Part shown: in pieces, positions 54,299-62,927 of the stretch | How positions within the stretch are numbered: the first letter of the stretch is position 1 | Layout: every line of letters begins with the position of its first letter | Source: Ignavibacteria bacterium | GTDB lineage: Bacteria; Bacteroidota; Ignavibacteria; Kapaibacteriales; UBA4661 | DNA: 64,000 nucleotides | Direction: 5' to 3' | Assembly (NCBI GenBank): GCA_014654705.1 | Contig: JACVZY010000104.1 | Location: 1 to 64,000, forward strand | Notes under the pieces: model-generated | The model's database searches: none | Told to the model about the DNA's origin: nothing | What the model saw: the letters and a program-made list of their open reading frames with translations, nothing else | Translations under genes and position numbers: made by a program

Positions 54299-55696
54299 TT
54301 ATGAACGATACCGCTCCGAACGAAGCTCCTCCAAATGCCTCTTTACATCTTGCTCTTTACCCATCGTCGTAGGTTCGTAATAACGCCGCTCGTGGTCGGG
54401 AAAATAAGTCTCTTCGACAAAATGACCGTCGAAATCATGCGGATACTTGTAGCCGCTGCCGTAGCCTTCTTGTTTCATAAATTTTGTGGGAGCATTGCGC
54501 AAATGAAGCGGAACGGTCGTGTCTGCGCCCGATCGCACATCCGCAAGCGCCCGCTCAATGGCAAGATAGGAAGCGTTCGACTTCGGGCACGACGCAAGAA
54601 ACGTCACGCCCTGCGCAAGATTAATGCGGCACTCCGGCATACCAATAACATCCACCGCTTGAAATACCGCTAGTGCCAGTGGTAATGCTTCTGGCGCTGC
54701 ATTGCCAATGTCCTCGCTTGCAAATATAAGCATTCGCCGCGCAATAAACCGCGCGTCTTCACCCGATTCCAGCATTACAGCCAGCCAAAACAGTGCTGCA
54801 TCGGGGTCGGAACCACGCAAGGACTTGATAAAAGCAGAAATGGTATCGTAATGACCTTCGCCCTTTTTGTCATAGCGTGGTGTTTTTTGCTGCAACGCCG
54901 CTTCAATACTTTCTTGCGAAATAACAAGCGGCTCATTCGTCTCCGTGTTTTCTTGTGTTGCCACAAGATGTACTGCGCTTTCTAGCGCATTCAGTACGCC
55001 ACGTGCATCGCCGCTTGTCAGTCGAAAGAGTAGTGGTGCAAGGTTTGCGCCTTCTGCTTCGACGACAGTTCTACCAACATCTTCCGAAAGTCGCTTCAGT
55101 GCACGCTCCATGAGAATTGCTGTGTGCTTTTCTTCAAGCGGACGCAGCGTATAGACGCGCGAACGAGAGAGCAGAGCAGAGTTTACTTCAAAGGATGGAT
55201 TCTCGGTCGTTGCGCCGATGAGCGTGATAATTCCTTGCTCCACGGCATGAAGCAGCGCGTCTTGCTGGTTTTTATTGAAACGGTGAATTTCGTCAATAAA
55301 AAGCAGCGAATTTTTGCCGCGTTTTTGGCGTTTCTCTGCACCAGCGATAATTTCACGCACCTCCTTCACACCGGCTTCCACCGCCGAGAGTCTGATAAAA
55401 TCTGCATTTGCTCGCTTGGCAATAATGAGCGCCAGTGTCGTTTTGCCTATTCCGGGCGCACCCCACAGAATCATAGACGGAAAAACACCGTGTTCTGCAA
55501 ATACTCGGAGCGGCGCACCTTCGCCCAAAAGATGTTCCTGCCCGAGTACATCGTCAAAAGTGCGAGGGCGCATCCGCTCGGCGAGTGGTGCGTTATTGAG
55601 CACGTTGAACGTTTCTGCTTTGTGCGTTTCGGTCGCGCCGCGTGAATCTTCGAGGTCTGGAAAGAGTGTGTCCATTAGTTTTGGGGTAAGTTTCAT
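54299..55696 (-). CDS. rarA: Replication-associated recombination protein A (RarA/MgsA)
   Basis: The 465-residue AAA+ ATPase acts at stalled replication forks. It has ERMRPRTFDDVLGQEHLLGE, Walker A LWGAPGIGKTTLAL, Walker B LLFIDEIHRFNKNQQDALL, sensor 1 GATTENPSFEVNSALLSRSR and the C-terminal MgsA tetramerisation domain (PEALPLALAVFQAVDVIGMP and HLRNAPTKFMKQEGYGSGY). The start ATG 55696 places a 40-residue N-terminal extension before the family motif. It is the first of a minus-strand run with the DUF1186 gene and dnaE. Confidence 0.96.
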   Translation of the reverse strand: MKLTPKLMDTLFPDLEDSRGATETHKAETFNVLNNAPLAERMRPRTFDDVLGQEHLLGEGAPLRVFAEHGVFPSMILWGAPGIGKTTLALIIAKRANADFIRLSAVEAGVKEVREIIAGAEKRQKRGKNSLLFIDEIHRFNKNQQDALLHAVEQGIITLIGATTENPSFEVNSALLSRSRVYTLRPLEEKHTAILMERALKRLSEDVGRTVVEAEGANLAPLLFRLTSGDARGVLNALESAVHLVATQENTETNEPLVISQESIEAALQQKTPRYDKKGEGHYDTISAFIKSLRGSDPDAALFWLAVMLESGEDARFIARRMLIFASEDIGNAAPEALPLALAVFQAVDVIGMPECRINLAQGVTFLASCPKSNASYLAIERALADVRSGADTTVPLHLRNAPTKFMKQEGYGSGYKYPHDFDGHFVEETYFPDHERRYYEPTTMGKEQDVKRHLEELRSERYRS

Positions 55697-55883
55697 CGGG
55701 ATGCCGTACCATTGAAATTATCGAAAAAATCGCTTGTCTGCTCAATATTTTTACGCTTGTTGTATTCCGTGCTCATATTTTATCTTTTATGTTGCAAAGC
55801 TGCACGGCGAAATGTATCTTTACGCCCCCGTTTGCTATTGTTGTTTTTACCACTGTTGTTTCACCTTCACCGAAATTCTCACT

Positions 55884-57014
55884 ATGAACTTTTTTACTAT
55901 GTGCATTACTGCCGTTGTGATTGCCTTGGGTGCTTTCCAGCTTTTTGCGTTCCAGCTTTCTGCTCAGCAGGTCTCTACGACCGCAAGCATGGTGTCGCTC
56001 AGTGTCTCTTCCCCTGTTGCCGAGCGTCGTGCGCTGTCCAGCACGATGCCTACGCCGGTTTTTATTATTGCGACTCGTTCCCAAACAAATGGTGCAGCTT
56101 TGGTGCTTTTGGATATTCAATATCGTAGCATGGCTGGGCATCCGTTCTCCAATGCAGAATTACAGGAAGATTGGGGGACGACATCGCTCTCATTGGAGAA
56201 TATGGGTTCATTTACCAATTTTATTCTGCTCGACCAAGGGCAGGCACAAGGCTCTCTTGTGCTCTATCCGGGACGTGTCAATTTTAGGCGGAATCCCGAC
56301 AGAATTTTATCTGCACGGATTTTGCCACCGCGTCCGCTCACGGGGCAGCAGTATGTTATCAATCCATCCACGACTCAAAACACAGTTACCATCACGCTTC
56401 GTGATAATTCTACCGCTCCGACGCAGCCATTTATCATCAATAGTATTCAGAACATGGCAATGACCTCCGGCTCGGTCAGTTTAATTGAAATTGAAACGCC
56501 AAGCCTGCGCTCTGACGGTCTGCCAAGCCGTGTATTTGCCAATGAGCGCGGCATTCCGCTTTTTTATTCCACGACTTCATTTCAGCCCAATATCTGCCGG
56601 GCGGAGATTTTGACGGGCGATATGCGCCCAAGTGGCTTGTCTGCCTTGCGCCTGACAGGTGTGATGCCGGGGCGAGCGACGGTGATTTTAGTGGCGGTAG
56701 ATTCCTCGAACCGCGCAGCGACGGCATCGTTTGAGGTGTTGGTGCAGCAAGACCCCCGAACCGTATCTGTCCGTGGCACCGACGAGCAAGAGCTTGAGTG
56801 TTCGCCTAATCCTACGTCGGACGTGATGACAGTGCGCGGAGTGCGCTTGGGAGCTGAATGCCGATTATATTCCACCGACGGACGTGAACTGCGGCGCTGG
56901 ACTGCAACCTCTTCGGATGAACGGTTCTCGCTGGAGGATTTGCCCAAGGGCTCATATTTGCTTGCGGTGGAGCACAATGGTCGGCGTATTGTCCGCTCTC
57001 TTCTTCACCAATAA
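55884..57014 (+). CDS. Secreted protein with T9SS sorting domain
   Basis: The 376-residue product has a signal peptide (about 1-28, CITAVVIALGAFQLFAFQLS), a beta-rich body of unknown family (about 35-290, FIIATRSQTNGAALVLLDIQ, LVLYPGRVNFRRNPDRIL), and a C-terminal T9SS type A domain from about 300 (LECSPNPTSDVMTVRGVRLG, DLPKGSYLLAVEHNGRRIV). It is probably exported by the Por system. No catalytic motif was found. ATG 55884 begins the signal peptide; the frame is open back to 55734. An SDR gene starts 14 nt after its stop, so the two may share a transcript, though a link in function is not apparent. Confidence 0.82.
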   Translation: MNFFTMCITAVVIALGAFQLFAFQLSAQQVSTTASMVSLSVSSPVAERRALSSTMPTPVFIIATRSQTNGAALVLLDIQYRSMAGHPFSNAELQEDWGTTSLSLENMGSFTNFILLDQGQAQGSLVLYPGRVNFRRNPDRILSARILPPRPLTGQQYVINPSTTQNTVTITLRDNSTAPTQPFIINSIQNMAMTSGSVSLIEIETPSLRSDGLPSRVFANERGIPLFYSTTSFQPNICRAEILTGDMRPSGLSALRLTGVMPGRATVILVAVDSSNRAATASFEVLVQQDPRTVSVRGTDEQELECSPNPTSDVMTVRGVRLGAECRLYSTDGRELRRWTATSSDERFSLEDLPKGSYLLAVEHNGRRIVRSLLHQ

Positions 57015-57028
57015 ACCAAAGGGACGGC

Positions 57029-57760
57029 ATGAAATCAGTCATTATCATTGGTGCATCCACCGGCATAGGGCGTGAACTGGCGTTAGAATTTGCTCGTGCG
57101 GGCTTTGCTGTCGGCATCACGGCTCGCCGTGGTGAGCTTTTACGGCAATTAGCACAGGAAATTGAGGCGCAGGGCGGCAGAGCATTTACTCAGGTGATGG
57201 ACATCGCTGAAACGCAAGTTTCAATGCAGCTTTTGGAGGGATTATTAGAAACGATGGACGGCGCAGATGTGATTGTCGTTAATGCTGCTATCGGAGAAAA
57301 TAGCAAGGATTTGAACTGGGAAAAAGAGGCGCAGACGATTGCGGTAAACGTTACTGGCTTTACGGCAATGGCTACCGTCGCAATGCAGCATTTTCTTAAT
57401 CGTCGGCAGGGACACTTCGTCGGGATTTCTTCGATTGCAGGTGAGCGTGGTAATCGCCTTGCACCTGCATATGCGGCATCGAAGGCATTTGTGTCGAATT
57501 ATCTACAGGGCTTGCGGAATTTGGTTGTCAAAAATGACGCAAATATCACGATTACAGTCATTAAGCCGGGCTTTGTCAAAACGCCCATGACCGCCAACAA
57601 TGACCGCATGTTCTGGGCGGCGAGTGCAGAAAAAGCTGCGCGGCAGATATTTGCTGCGATTCAGCGTAAGCGCCCGCACGCCTATATCACCCGTCGTTGG
57701 GGCATTATGGCGTGGGTGCTACGACGTATTCCCGATTGGCTCTACAACAGGATTGTGTAG
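57029..57760 (+). CDS. Short-chain dehydrogenase/reductase
   Basis: The 243-residue SDR has GASTGIGRELALEFA for cofactor, the altered VVNAAIGE in place of NNAG, Ser in GISSIAGERGNRL and the YxxxK in PAYAASKAFVSNYL. The C-terminal AYITRRWGIMAWVLRRIPDW looks membrane-facing. Substrate is unknown; it is an NAD(P)-linked oxidoreductase. It follows the T9SS protein gene by 14 nt and converges with the DHFR-like gene, with 12 nt between stop codons. Confidence 0.92.
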   Translation: MKSVIIIGASTGIGRELALEFARAGFAVGITARRGELLRQLAQEIEAQGGRAFTQVMDIAETQVSMQLLEGLLETMDGADVIVVNAAIGENSKDLNWEKEAQTIAVNVTGFTAMATVAMQHFLNRRQGHFVGISSIAGERGNRLAPAYAASKAFVSNYLQGLRNLVVKNDANITITVIKPGFVKTPMTANNDRMFWAASAEKAARQIFAAIQRKRPHAYITRRWGIMAWVLRRIPDWLYNRIV

Positions 57761-57772
57761 GTATCGCAGCGT

Positions 57773-58309
57773 TTACTTGTTCTTTTCGTAGGTCATCTGC
57801 ACAACGCCTGTTTCCATCCAATGTTGAGCATTGGTGAGTCGAAATTGTGTTTCTCTGCCGCCACGTGCAAAAAGCGGAATCCCGCCACCTAGCACCGTCG
57901 GAATCACGGCAAGAATAATGCGGTCAATGAGGTCGTAGTTCAGAAACAGCGTGTTCAGGTCGCCACCGCCCACGAGCCATATATCTTTGCCCTGCTGCGC
58001 TTTGAGCGATTGAGTAAAACTAATAACATCACCCGAAACAAACTCAATATCGCCGGTGGAAAGATGTCGTGCCGAGCGCGTGAAAACGTAGTTTTTCTTG
58101 TCGGGGTAGGGGTTCTCTACGCCGTGCTGGCGCACGATGTCGTAGGTGCGTTTGCCCATGATGGTTGTGTCGATAGAATCGAAAAACTCGGTGTAGCCGT
58201 AATCAAGATTTTGTGCTGCATCGGGCGTAGGCAGCCAGTCAAGACTATGGTCGTCTCTGGCAATGTAGCCGTCGAGCGAGGCGGCGATGTAGAGAACTAT
58301 ATTGCGCAT
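57773..58309 (-). CDS. Dihydrofolate reductase/RibD C-terminal family protein
   Basis: The 178-residue protein belongs to the RibD_C/YwjB-type reductases: LYIAASLDGYIARDDHSLDW at the start, then TIMGKRTYD for the nucleotide site, and DIWLVGGGDLNTLFLNYDLI with VIPTVLGGGIPLF near the end. It probably reduces a small NADPH-linked substrate; true DHFR or pyrimidine reductase activity is not established for this branch. ATG 58309 starts the domain; the frame runs open to 58420. Upstream, 50 nt away on the same strand, is the DUF427 gene. Confidence 0.92.
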   Translation of the reverse strand: MRNIVLYIAASLDGYIARDDHSLDWLPTPDAAQNLDYGYTEFFDSIDTTIMGKRTYDIVRQHGVENPYPDKKNYVFTRSARHLSTGDIEFVSGDVISFTQSLKAQQGKDIWLVGGGDLNTLFLNYDLIDRIILAVIPTVLGGGIPLFARGGRETQFRLTNAQHWMETGVVQMTYEKNK

Positions 58310-58359
58310 AAAGTAGAATTTTGCCAAATAGAAGAAATGAGTGATTGCCGATAGAGTTT

Positions 58360-58857
58360 TTACCAGCCCTCTGAACCCGCTTCGCCCTTGAAGGGACCGA
58401 CGATGTTCGATGTAATCCATCCGCCGTAGAATCCCCCTGGCTGCGGTTTTACCTGCTCACCGTTAACGGTACATTCTTCAAGTGCTGATGCGTAGAAGGC
58501 GATATGATTTTTGAGCGCAGCAAAAGCAGGCGAGGGGTTGGGATAATACCACGCAGCTTTTTCCGCTATGTTGTTCTCGATGGCAAGCGAGTAATACTGA
58601 GCCGTACCTTTCCATTCGCAGTAAGATTCGCCCGTTGCCTTGCGGAGGTATTTTGCGGCAACGTCCTGCAAAGGGATGTAGTATGTGGGCGGATGACTTG
58701 TTTCCAAGACGCGCTTGGCATTGCGGGTTTCCGCAATAAGAATGCCGCCAAAGCGCAGACGAATGACTCCGCGAAAGTCCTCCAAGCGTGGCGGACGAGG
58801 GTAATCCCAGACAGATTCTTGTCCGGTAGCTGGTTTGATAATGACCGGTGCTGACAT
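58360..58857 (-). CDS. DUF427 domain protein
   Basis: The 165-residue protein has the DUF427 features: VIRLRFGGILIAETRNAKRV, the HPPTYYIPLQDV motif, and ATGESYCEWKGTAQYYSLAI with AAWYYPNPSPAF. The family is small, beta-rich, and without known function. Start ATG 58857 fits the family. Divergent from the NTF2-like gene, and 50 nt upstream of the DHFR-like gene on the same strand. Confidence 0.93.
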   Translation of the reverse strand: MSAPVIIKPATGQESVWDYPRPPRLEDFRGVIRLRFGGILIAETRNAKRVLETSHPPTYYIPLQDVAAKYLRKATGESYCEWKGTAQYYSLAIENNIAEKAAWYYPNPSPAFAALKNHIAFYASALEECTVNGEQVKPQPGGFYGGWITSNIVGPFKGEAGSEGW

Positions 58858-59071
58858 AGACGGTTATGAAAACGGATAAAAAAACTGTTTTTTGTTCTTG
58901 CTTCAAAGAATGTGCCAAAACCTTTCATTGCAGCAGATAGCTTTATTTTTTTTCTCAAAAAAAGATGCTGAACGATGCAGAGATTAGAGTAGATTTTGTC
59001 ATATCATCGTGTTATATTCACGCCCAATTGATATAGACATACTCATGGCGACTTTCAGGAGAACAACAATT

Positions 59072-59545
59072 ATGCACCCCAACGCACAACTGATTGCGCG
59101 ATTCTACGAGGCATTTGCGCGGCTTGATGCTTCCGAAATGGCAAAATGCTATCACCCGGAAGCCACGTTTACCGATGAGGCATTTGTCAATCTGAACCAT
59201 GAGCAAACCATTGCTATGTGGGCGATGCTATGCTCTCGTGCGAAGAATTTTAATCTGACATTCTCGGATATTCAAGCCGATGACCTACGTGGGAAAGCAC
59301 ATTGGGAGCCGATTTATACATTCACGAGCACTGGTCGTCTGGTGCATAATGTGATTGATTCGGAATTTGAATTCAAAGACGGTAAAATTTGGAAGCAGCG
59401 CGACCGATTTGATTTCTATCGCTGGTCGCGGCAGGCGTTTGGAATGACGGGGGTATTGCTTGGGTGGACTGGCTTTTTGCGAGGTAAAGTTCAGACAGAA
59501 GCGGCAAAAGGCTTGGCAATATTTATGGCAAAGCAGAAACCCTAA
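59072..59545 (+). CDS. NTF2-like/SnoaL-like protein
   Basis: The 157-residue protein has the cone-shaped NTF2-like pattern: LIARFYEAFARLDASEMAKC, YHPEATFTDEAF, WEPIYTFTSTGRLVHNVIDS, and FEFKDGKIWKQRDRFDFYRW. Such proteins bind or transform small hydrophobic molecules, or act as accessory domains; active residues cannot be assigned. ATG 59072 has a GGAG site 10-13 nt upstream; the frame is open to 59009. Monocistronic. Confidence 0.88.
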   Translation: MHPNAQLIARFYEAFARLDASEMAKCYHPEATFTDEAFVNLNHEQTIAMWAMLCSRAKNFNLTFSDIQADDLRGKAHWEPIYTFTSTGRLVHNVIDSEFEFKDGKIWKQRDRFDFYRWSRQAFGMTGVLLGWTGFLRGKVQTEAAKGLAIFMAKQKP

Positions 59546-59603
59546 CAATAGATTCTGATAGCGAAGTTAATTTGTTCGTAATCCTAATTATACAGAAAAA
59601 TCT

Positions 59604-60482
59604 ATGGCTTCGATTGCGTCACCACATATGCGGGCAGCAATTATTTTGATGAGTTGCCCCGACCAAACCGGTATCATTACAGCGATTACCGAATTTGTCT
59701 ACCGTCATCAAGGCAATATCATTGATCTCGATGAGCACGTGGATTTTGAAAATCATACGTTTTTCATGCGTATTGAATTTGACTTGCAGAATTTTACGCT
59801 AAACGACGACGAACTTCGTGCATATTTTCAGCGCTATCTTGCCACGCCATACCAGATGAACTGGTCGCTGTATTTTTCGGATGCCAAGCCTATTATTGCG
59901 CTTTTTGTCTCGCAGCATCTACACTGTCTCTATGATATTCTGGCGCGATGCGAATCGAAAGAATGGGACGTGAAAGTACCGGTTATTTTCGGTAACCACG
60001 AAGTAGCACGCCCCGTAGCAGAACGCTTCGGAGCGGAATTTCATCTCCTTCATATTACTAAAGAAAATAAACGCGAGCAGGAGCAAAAGCAAATTGAAAT
60101 ACTCAGACAGCATAATGTAGAACTTGTCGTACTGACACGCTATATGCAGACCCTTAGCGATGAATTTGTGAACGAGTTCCCAACGCGGATTATCAACATC
60201 CACCATTCGTTACTTCCGGCGTTTGTTGGCGCCAAGCCGTATCACCAAGCACACGCACGGGGCGTGAAGATTATCGGCGCAACAAGTCACTACGTAACTG
60301 CCGAATTGGATGCGGGTCCGATTATTGAACAAGATATAGTTAGGATTACACACAAAGATTCAATACAAGACATGATTCGTAAAGGGCGCGACATTGAGAA
60401 AGTTATTCTCGCCCGTGCTGTGAGGCTCCATATGCAGCGCAAAATCTTGGTTCATCATAATAAGACGGTGGTGTTCGTCTGA
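59604..60482 (+). CDS. purU: Formyltetrahydrofolate deformylase
   Basis: The 292-residue enzyme hydrolyses 10-formyl-THF to THF and formate. It has an N-terminal ACT domain (about 10-90, LMSCPDQTGIITAITEFVYR) and a formyltransferase domain (about 95-285, IALFVSQHLHCLYDILARCE). The catalytic motif is IINIHHSLLPAFVGAKPYHQ with Asp in AELDAGPIIEQD, and VIFGNHEVARP is near the start of the second half. PurU balances one-carbon pools and supplies formate. Followed by its own terminator. Confidence 0.96.
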   Translation: MASIASPHMRAAIILMSCPDQTGIITAITEFVYRHQGNIIDLDEHVDFENHTFFMRIEFDLQNFTLNDDELRAYFQRYLATPYQMNWSLYFSDAKPIIALFVSQHLHCLYDILARCESKEWDVKVPVIFGNHEVARPVAERFGAEFHLLHITKENKREQEQKQIEILRQHNVELVVLTRYMQTLSDEFVNEFPTRIINIHHSLLPAFVGAKPYHQAHARGVKIIGATSHYVTAELDAGPIIEQDIVRITHKDSIQDMIRKGRDIEKVILARAVRLHMQRKILVHHNKTVVFV

Positions 60483-60545
60483 TTTTTGTGAGCTTTGATG
60501 TACTCCATCTCAATCTGTCGCATTGGTATTATAGGAATAAAATCA

Positions 60546-60588
60546 AAAAAGCCTCAAACCGATATTCTACAGTGTTTTGAGGCTTTTT
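60546..60588. terminator. Intrinsic terminator
   Basis: A 13-bp stem (AAAAAGCCTCAAA with TTTGAGGCTTTTT) and 17-nt loop between the convergent purU and hypothetical genes; A/T runs on both flanks make it usable both ways. Confidence 0.9.
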
Positions 60589-60611
60589 CATTGTAAATGT
60601 GTTCCCACTTA

Positions 60612-61082
60612 CTATGGCTTAAAACCTACATCTCCGCTTTTTTGCCCCGCCTTGCCCCACGAATCCAAAAGTTTCATGCGCCCTGCAAGCAATTTTTCTG
60701 CATTCGGAAGGCTCATCACCAGTGTTTCGAGTTGCTTCAAATACGTGTCGCGGTACATTTTCTGCACCTCTGCCAGATAAGGGTGAATTTTTGCGAGAAT
60801 AGCGATATGCTCTGTATTAGCATCCAGAAAGACCGTGCGGTCAATTGCACCATTGTTCACTAGTGACGCAGCCATGTCCCAATAGCTCGTTACCATGCGG
60901 TAGTAGCGGCTTCCCTCGAAACTTTCCATCAAAAGTTTCACTATATCTTCCGCGCTTTTGGGATTAAATTTCGTAAGATACCATTCACGGGCTTCGCGCA
61001 TTTCGGGGTCGCGGCGGAGTTCGTAAAGTTTCAGAACAACGCTTGCGCTGTCTGTTTTGTTCGGTGTAGTGCCAGATTCCAT
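60612..61082 (-). CDS. Conserved hypothetical protein (DUF4760-like)
   Basis: The 156-residue protein is soluble and helical: VVLKLYELRRDPEMREAREW, FNPKSAEDIVKLL, then YYRMVTSYWDMAASLVNNGA and IAILAKIHPYLAEVQKM. It resembles a family of conserved uncharacterised proteins with the pattern LYELRRxPEMRxAR and WDMAASLV. I know no function for it. Start ATG 61082. Terminator shared with purU. Confidence 0.7.
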   Translation of the reverse strand: MESGTTPNKTDSASVVLKLYELRRDPEMREAREWYLTKFNPKSAEDIVKLLMESFEGSRYYRMVTSYWDMAASLVNNGAIDRTVFLDANTEHIAILAKIHPYLAEVQKMYRDTYLKQLETLVMSLPNAEKLLAGRMKLLDSWGKAGQKSGDVGFKP

Positions 61083-61283
61083 GCGGTTTGTGCTTTCCAG
61101 AATAGTAGTGAAAAAGTATAATTACCGTTGTTCGTTTGCTATGATCGTTCACTTTCGGACGAATTTATTTTGCTTATATTTTTTCCTCGTTGTAAGTTTC
61201 TCGCTACACGCTTGCTATGTGCATTTGTGTTTGAATATGAATTTACAACAATAAACTTTCAACACCTCATCGAAGATTTTGCT

Positions 61284-62006
61284 ATGAATCCAAACGAATG
61301 GAATGCTCTGCTTGCCACGCTTCCCGTGCGCACTGTCAACTCAATGCTGAACGACCTAGCTATGCTGCGTGGGCAGTACAATGCAGGTCGTAAAGTTTCG
61401 CTGCCGCTTGTGCATATTGCCCTCGCAAGTGGGCAGATATTTGAAGGCTACGTCGTGGCGGTGGATTCCCCGCGTAACGAGGAAACGCTTGTGCTGCACT
61501 CACCGCGTGGCGAACACCGTTCTCCGCACAAAGACCTTGTGTACGTCCGAACAAGCGCCATTGTGAGCGTTACGGTGCTGGATGCGCACACACTTGGTAA
61601 ATTCCTGAATGACAAGGCGAATATCTCTGCCGAGCAGGAAGTGGTAACAAAGATAGATGTGAAGCGGTTTATAGCGCAGTACATGGACGATTTCAATACG
61701 CTCAAGAAACTCACACTCGACTGCGATGTAGATTGGGACAGTATTCCGCAAGGCGCATCAGCACTACGCAATCTCAAAGACGAAGTTGCTGCTGTGCTGG
61801 ATGCTCTTGGCGAAATTATGGATGAAGAAGACACCGGTTATGAAACTATTACCAGTTCGGTCAAAGAAATTATTTTGCAAGCAGACTCCAGAGCTGGAGC
61901 CGAACTCAACGATGGAAAACTGACGATTCTGTGCCCATATCTGGACGCACCGCGCCGTATCAGTGACAGAGAAAGTATCAAGCGTAGTATCGAAGAAGTG
62001 CTGTAA
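61284..62006 (+). CDS. Hypothetical protein with Sm-like N-terminal barrel
   Basis: The 240-residue protein starts with a helix (NEWNALLATLPVRTVNSML) and then a strand set that could be an Sm-like barrel: SLPLVHIALASGQIFEGYVV, AVDSPRNEETLVLH, and YVRTSAIVSVTVLDA. The second half is helical and then strand-rich (LTLDCDVDWDSIPQGASALR). No signal peptide or membrane helix; cytoplasmic. ATG 61284 is preferred over a longer start at 61128. I recognise no named family. The next gene is the lipoprotein at 62117, 110 nt away on the same strand. Confidence 0.6.
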   Translation: MNPNEWNALLATLPVRTVNSMLNDLAMLRGQYNAGRKVSLPLVHIALASGQIFEGYVVAVDSPRNEETLVLHSPRGEHRSPHKDLVYVRTSAIVSVTVLDAHTLGKFLNDKANISAEQEVVTKIDVKRFIAQYMDDFNTLKKLTLDCDVDWDSIPQGASALRNLKDEVAAVLDALGEIMDEEDTGYETITSSVKEIILQADSRAGAELNDGKLTILCPYLDAPRRISDRESIKRSIEEVL

Positions 62007-62116
62007 GGATATTACGATTGGCAAGCAGAAATCCCAACTATGTATAAGAAGCATCAAGACAAATGCGCAGCTTTCCCGCGATAAAAAAAGATGGTGATTG
62101 TGCAGAAAGTTCCGTC

Positions 62117-62917
62117 ATGCGCATACTTATTGTTTTCGTTGTCGTCGGATTTTTGGGCTGTCTTGTGACAGGATGTTCGTTGCTTTGGAAGGGTACGAGT
62201 ACAAAATCGCTCGGTGAATGGACACCGAGCGAACGTCAGATGTTGACGATGCGGAAGGAGCACGGTATCGGTACTGTGCAAAAAATAATCCCACCCAATG
62301 TCCGGGCATTGCTCGTTACCCTAGATGATACGCTCTTGGTAGAGCCAATTATTGCAACGCTGCCTGGTAACGACAATAATCCGCAAACGCTTGATAAATC
62401 AGACTCCTCGTTCACCTTTTTTGCCCACAACTATTTTGGTGACGCGCCCACACGTGGGAAAGAAGACGCATTTCGAGTGTGGGACAGCCATTTCGACGTG
62501 GATGCAATTACCATTCCCTTCAAATATCGTTTTCGGCAGGGCACAACACTACCCGGCGGGTTTGTTTCCAATGCAAATGTGGGACTTTATGCCGGCTGGC
62601 GAGTGGACGTGCTAACGCACCGTATCATGTACACCCAAAACACTTGCCTGAGCGAACTCACATCTGTTGCCTACGGTTTTGGTGTTTTTTCTAGCGTCAA
62701 TCCAGTGACGGTTAATCCGTGGAACACCGATTATCGCTTGGATGTAGAGTACGATGGCTTGGGTGTCAATTATGGTATTGCCGCTATTGCAGCATACCAA
62801 CAAATGACCGTAGGACTACTGCTGGGGTTTGAGATGCTTCTGGATGAAAACGCACGGTATTGGGTCTTTCACCATAAGCCGTGGATTGGTGTGTCGCTTG
62901 GGTTGAATCTCAATTAG
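62117..62917 (+). CDS. Predicted lipoprotein
   Basis: The 266-residue product has a lipoprotein signal with hydrophobic core and lipobox LVTGC (Cys at about residue 20). The mature part is beta-rich (FPFKYRFRQGTTLPGGFVSN-like strand set; VGLYAGWRVDVLTH, GIAAIAAYQQMTVGLLLGFE, IGVSLGLNLN) and may be a small beta-structured envelope protein. No known domain. ATG 62117 begins the signal; ATG 62063 is in frame but adds 18 polar residues. Convergent with the next gene, 10 nt between stop codons. Confidence 0.7.
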   Translation: MRILIVFVVVGFLGCLVTGCSLLWKGTSTKSLGEWTPSERQMLTMRKEHGIGTVQKIIPPNVRALLVTLDDTLLVEPIIATLPGNDNNPQTLDKSDSSFTFFAHNYFGDAPTRGKEDAFRVWDSHFDVDAITIPFKYRFRQGTTLPGGFVSNANVGLYAGWRVDVLTHRIMYTQNTCLSELTSVAYGFGVFSSVNPVTVNPWNTDYRLDVEYDGLGVNYGIAAIAAYQQMTVGLLLGFEMLLDENARYWVFHHKPWIGVSLGLNLN

Positions 62918-62927
62918 GCGTGCCACG

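Noticed and set aside
58990..58998. TAGATTTTG as a Bacteroidota -7 promoter element before the NTF2-like gene
   Set aside because: Similar to TAnnTTTG but no matching -33 element; too weak to annotate.
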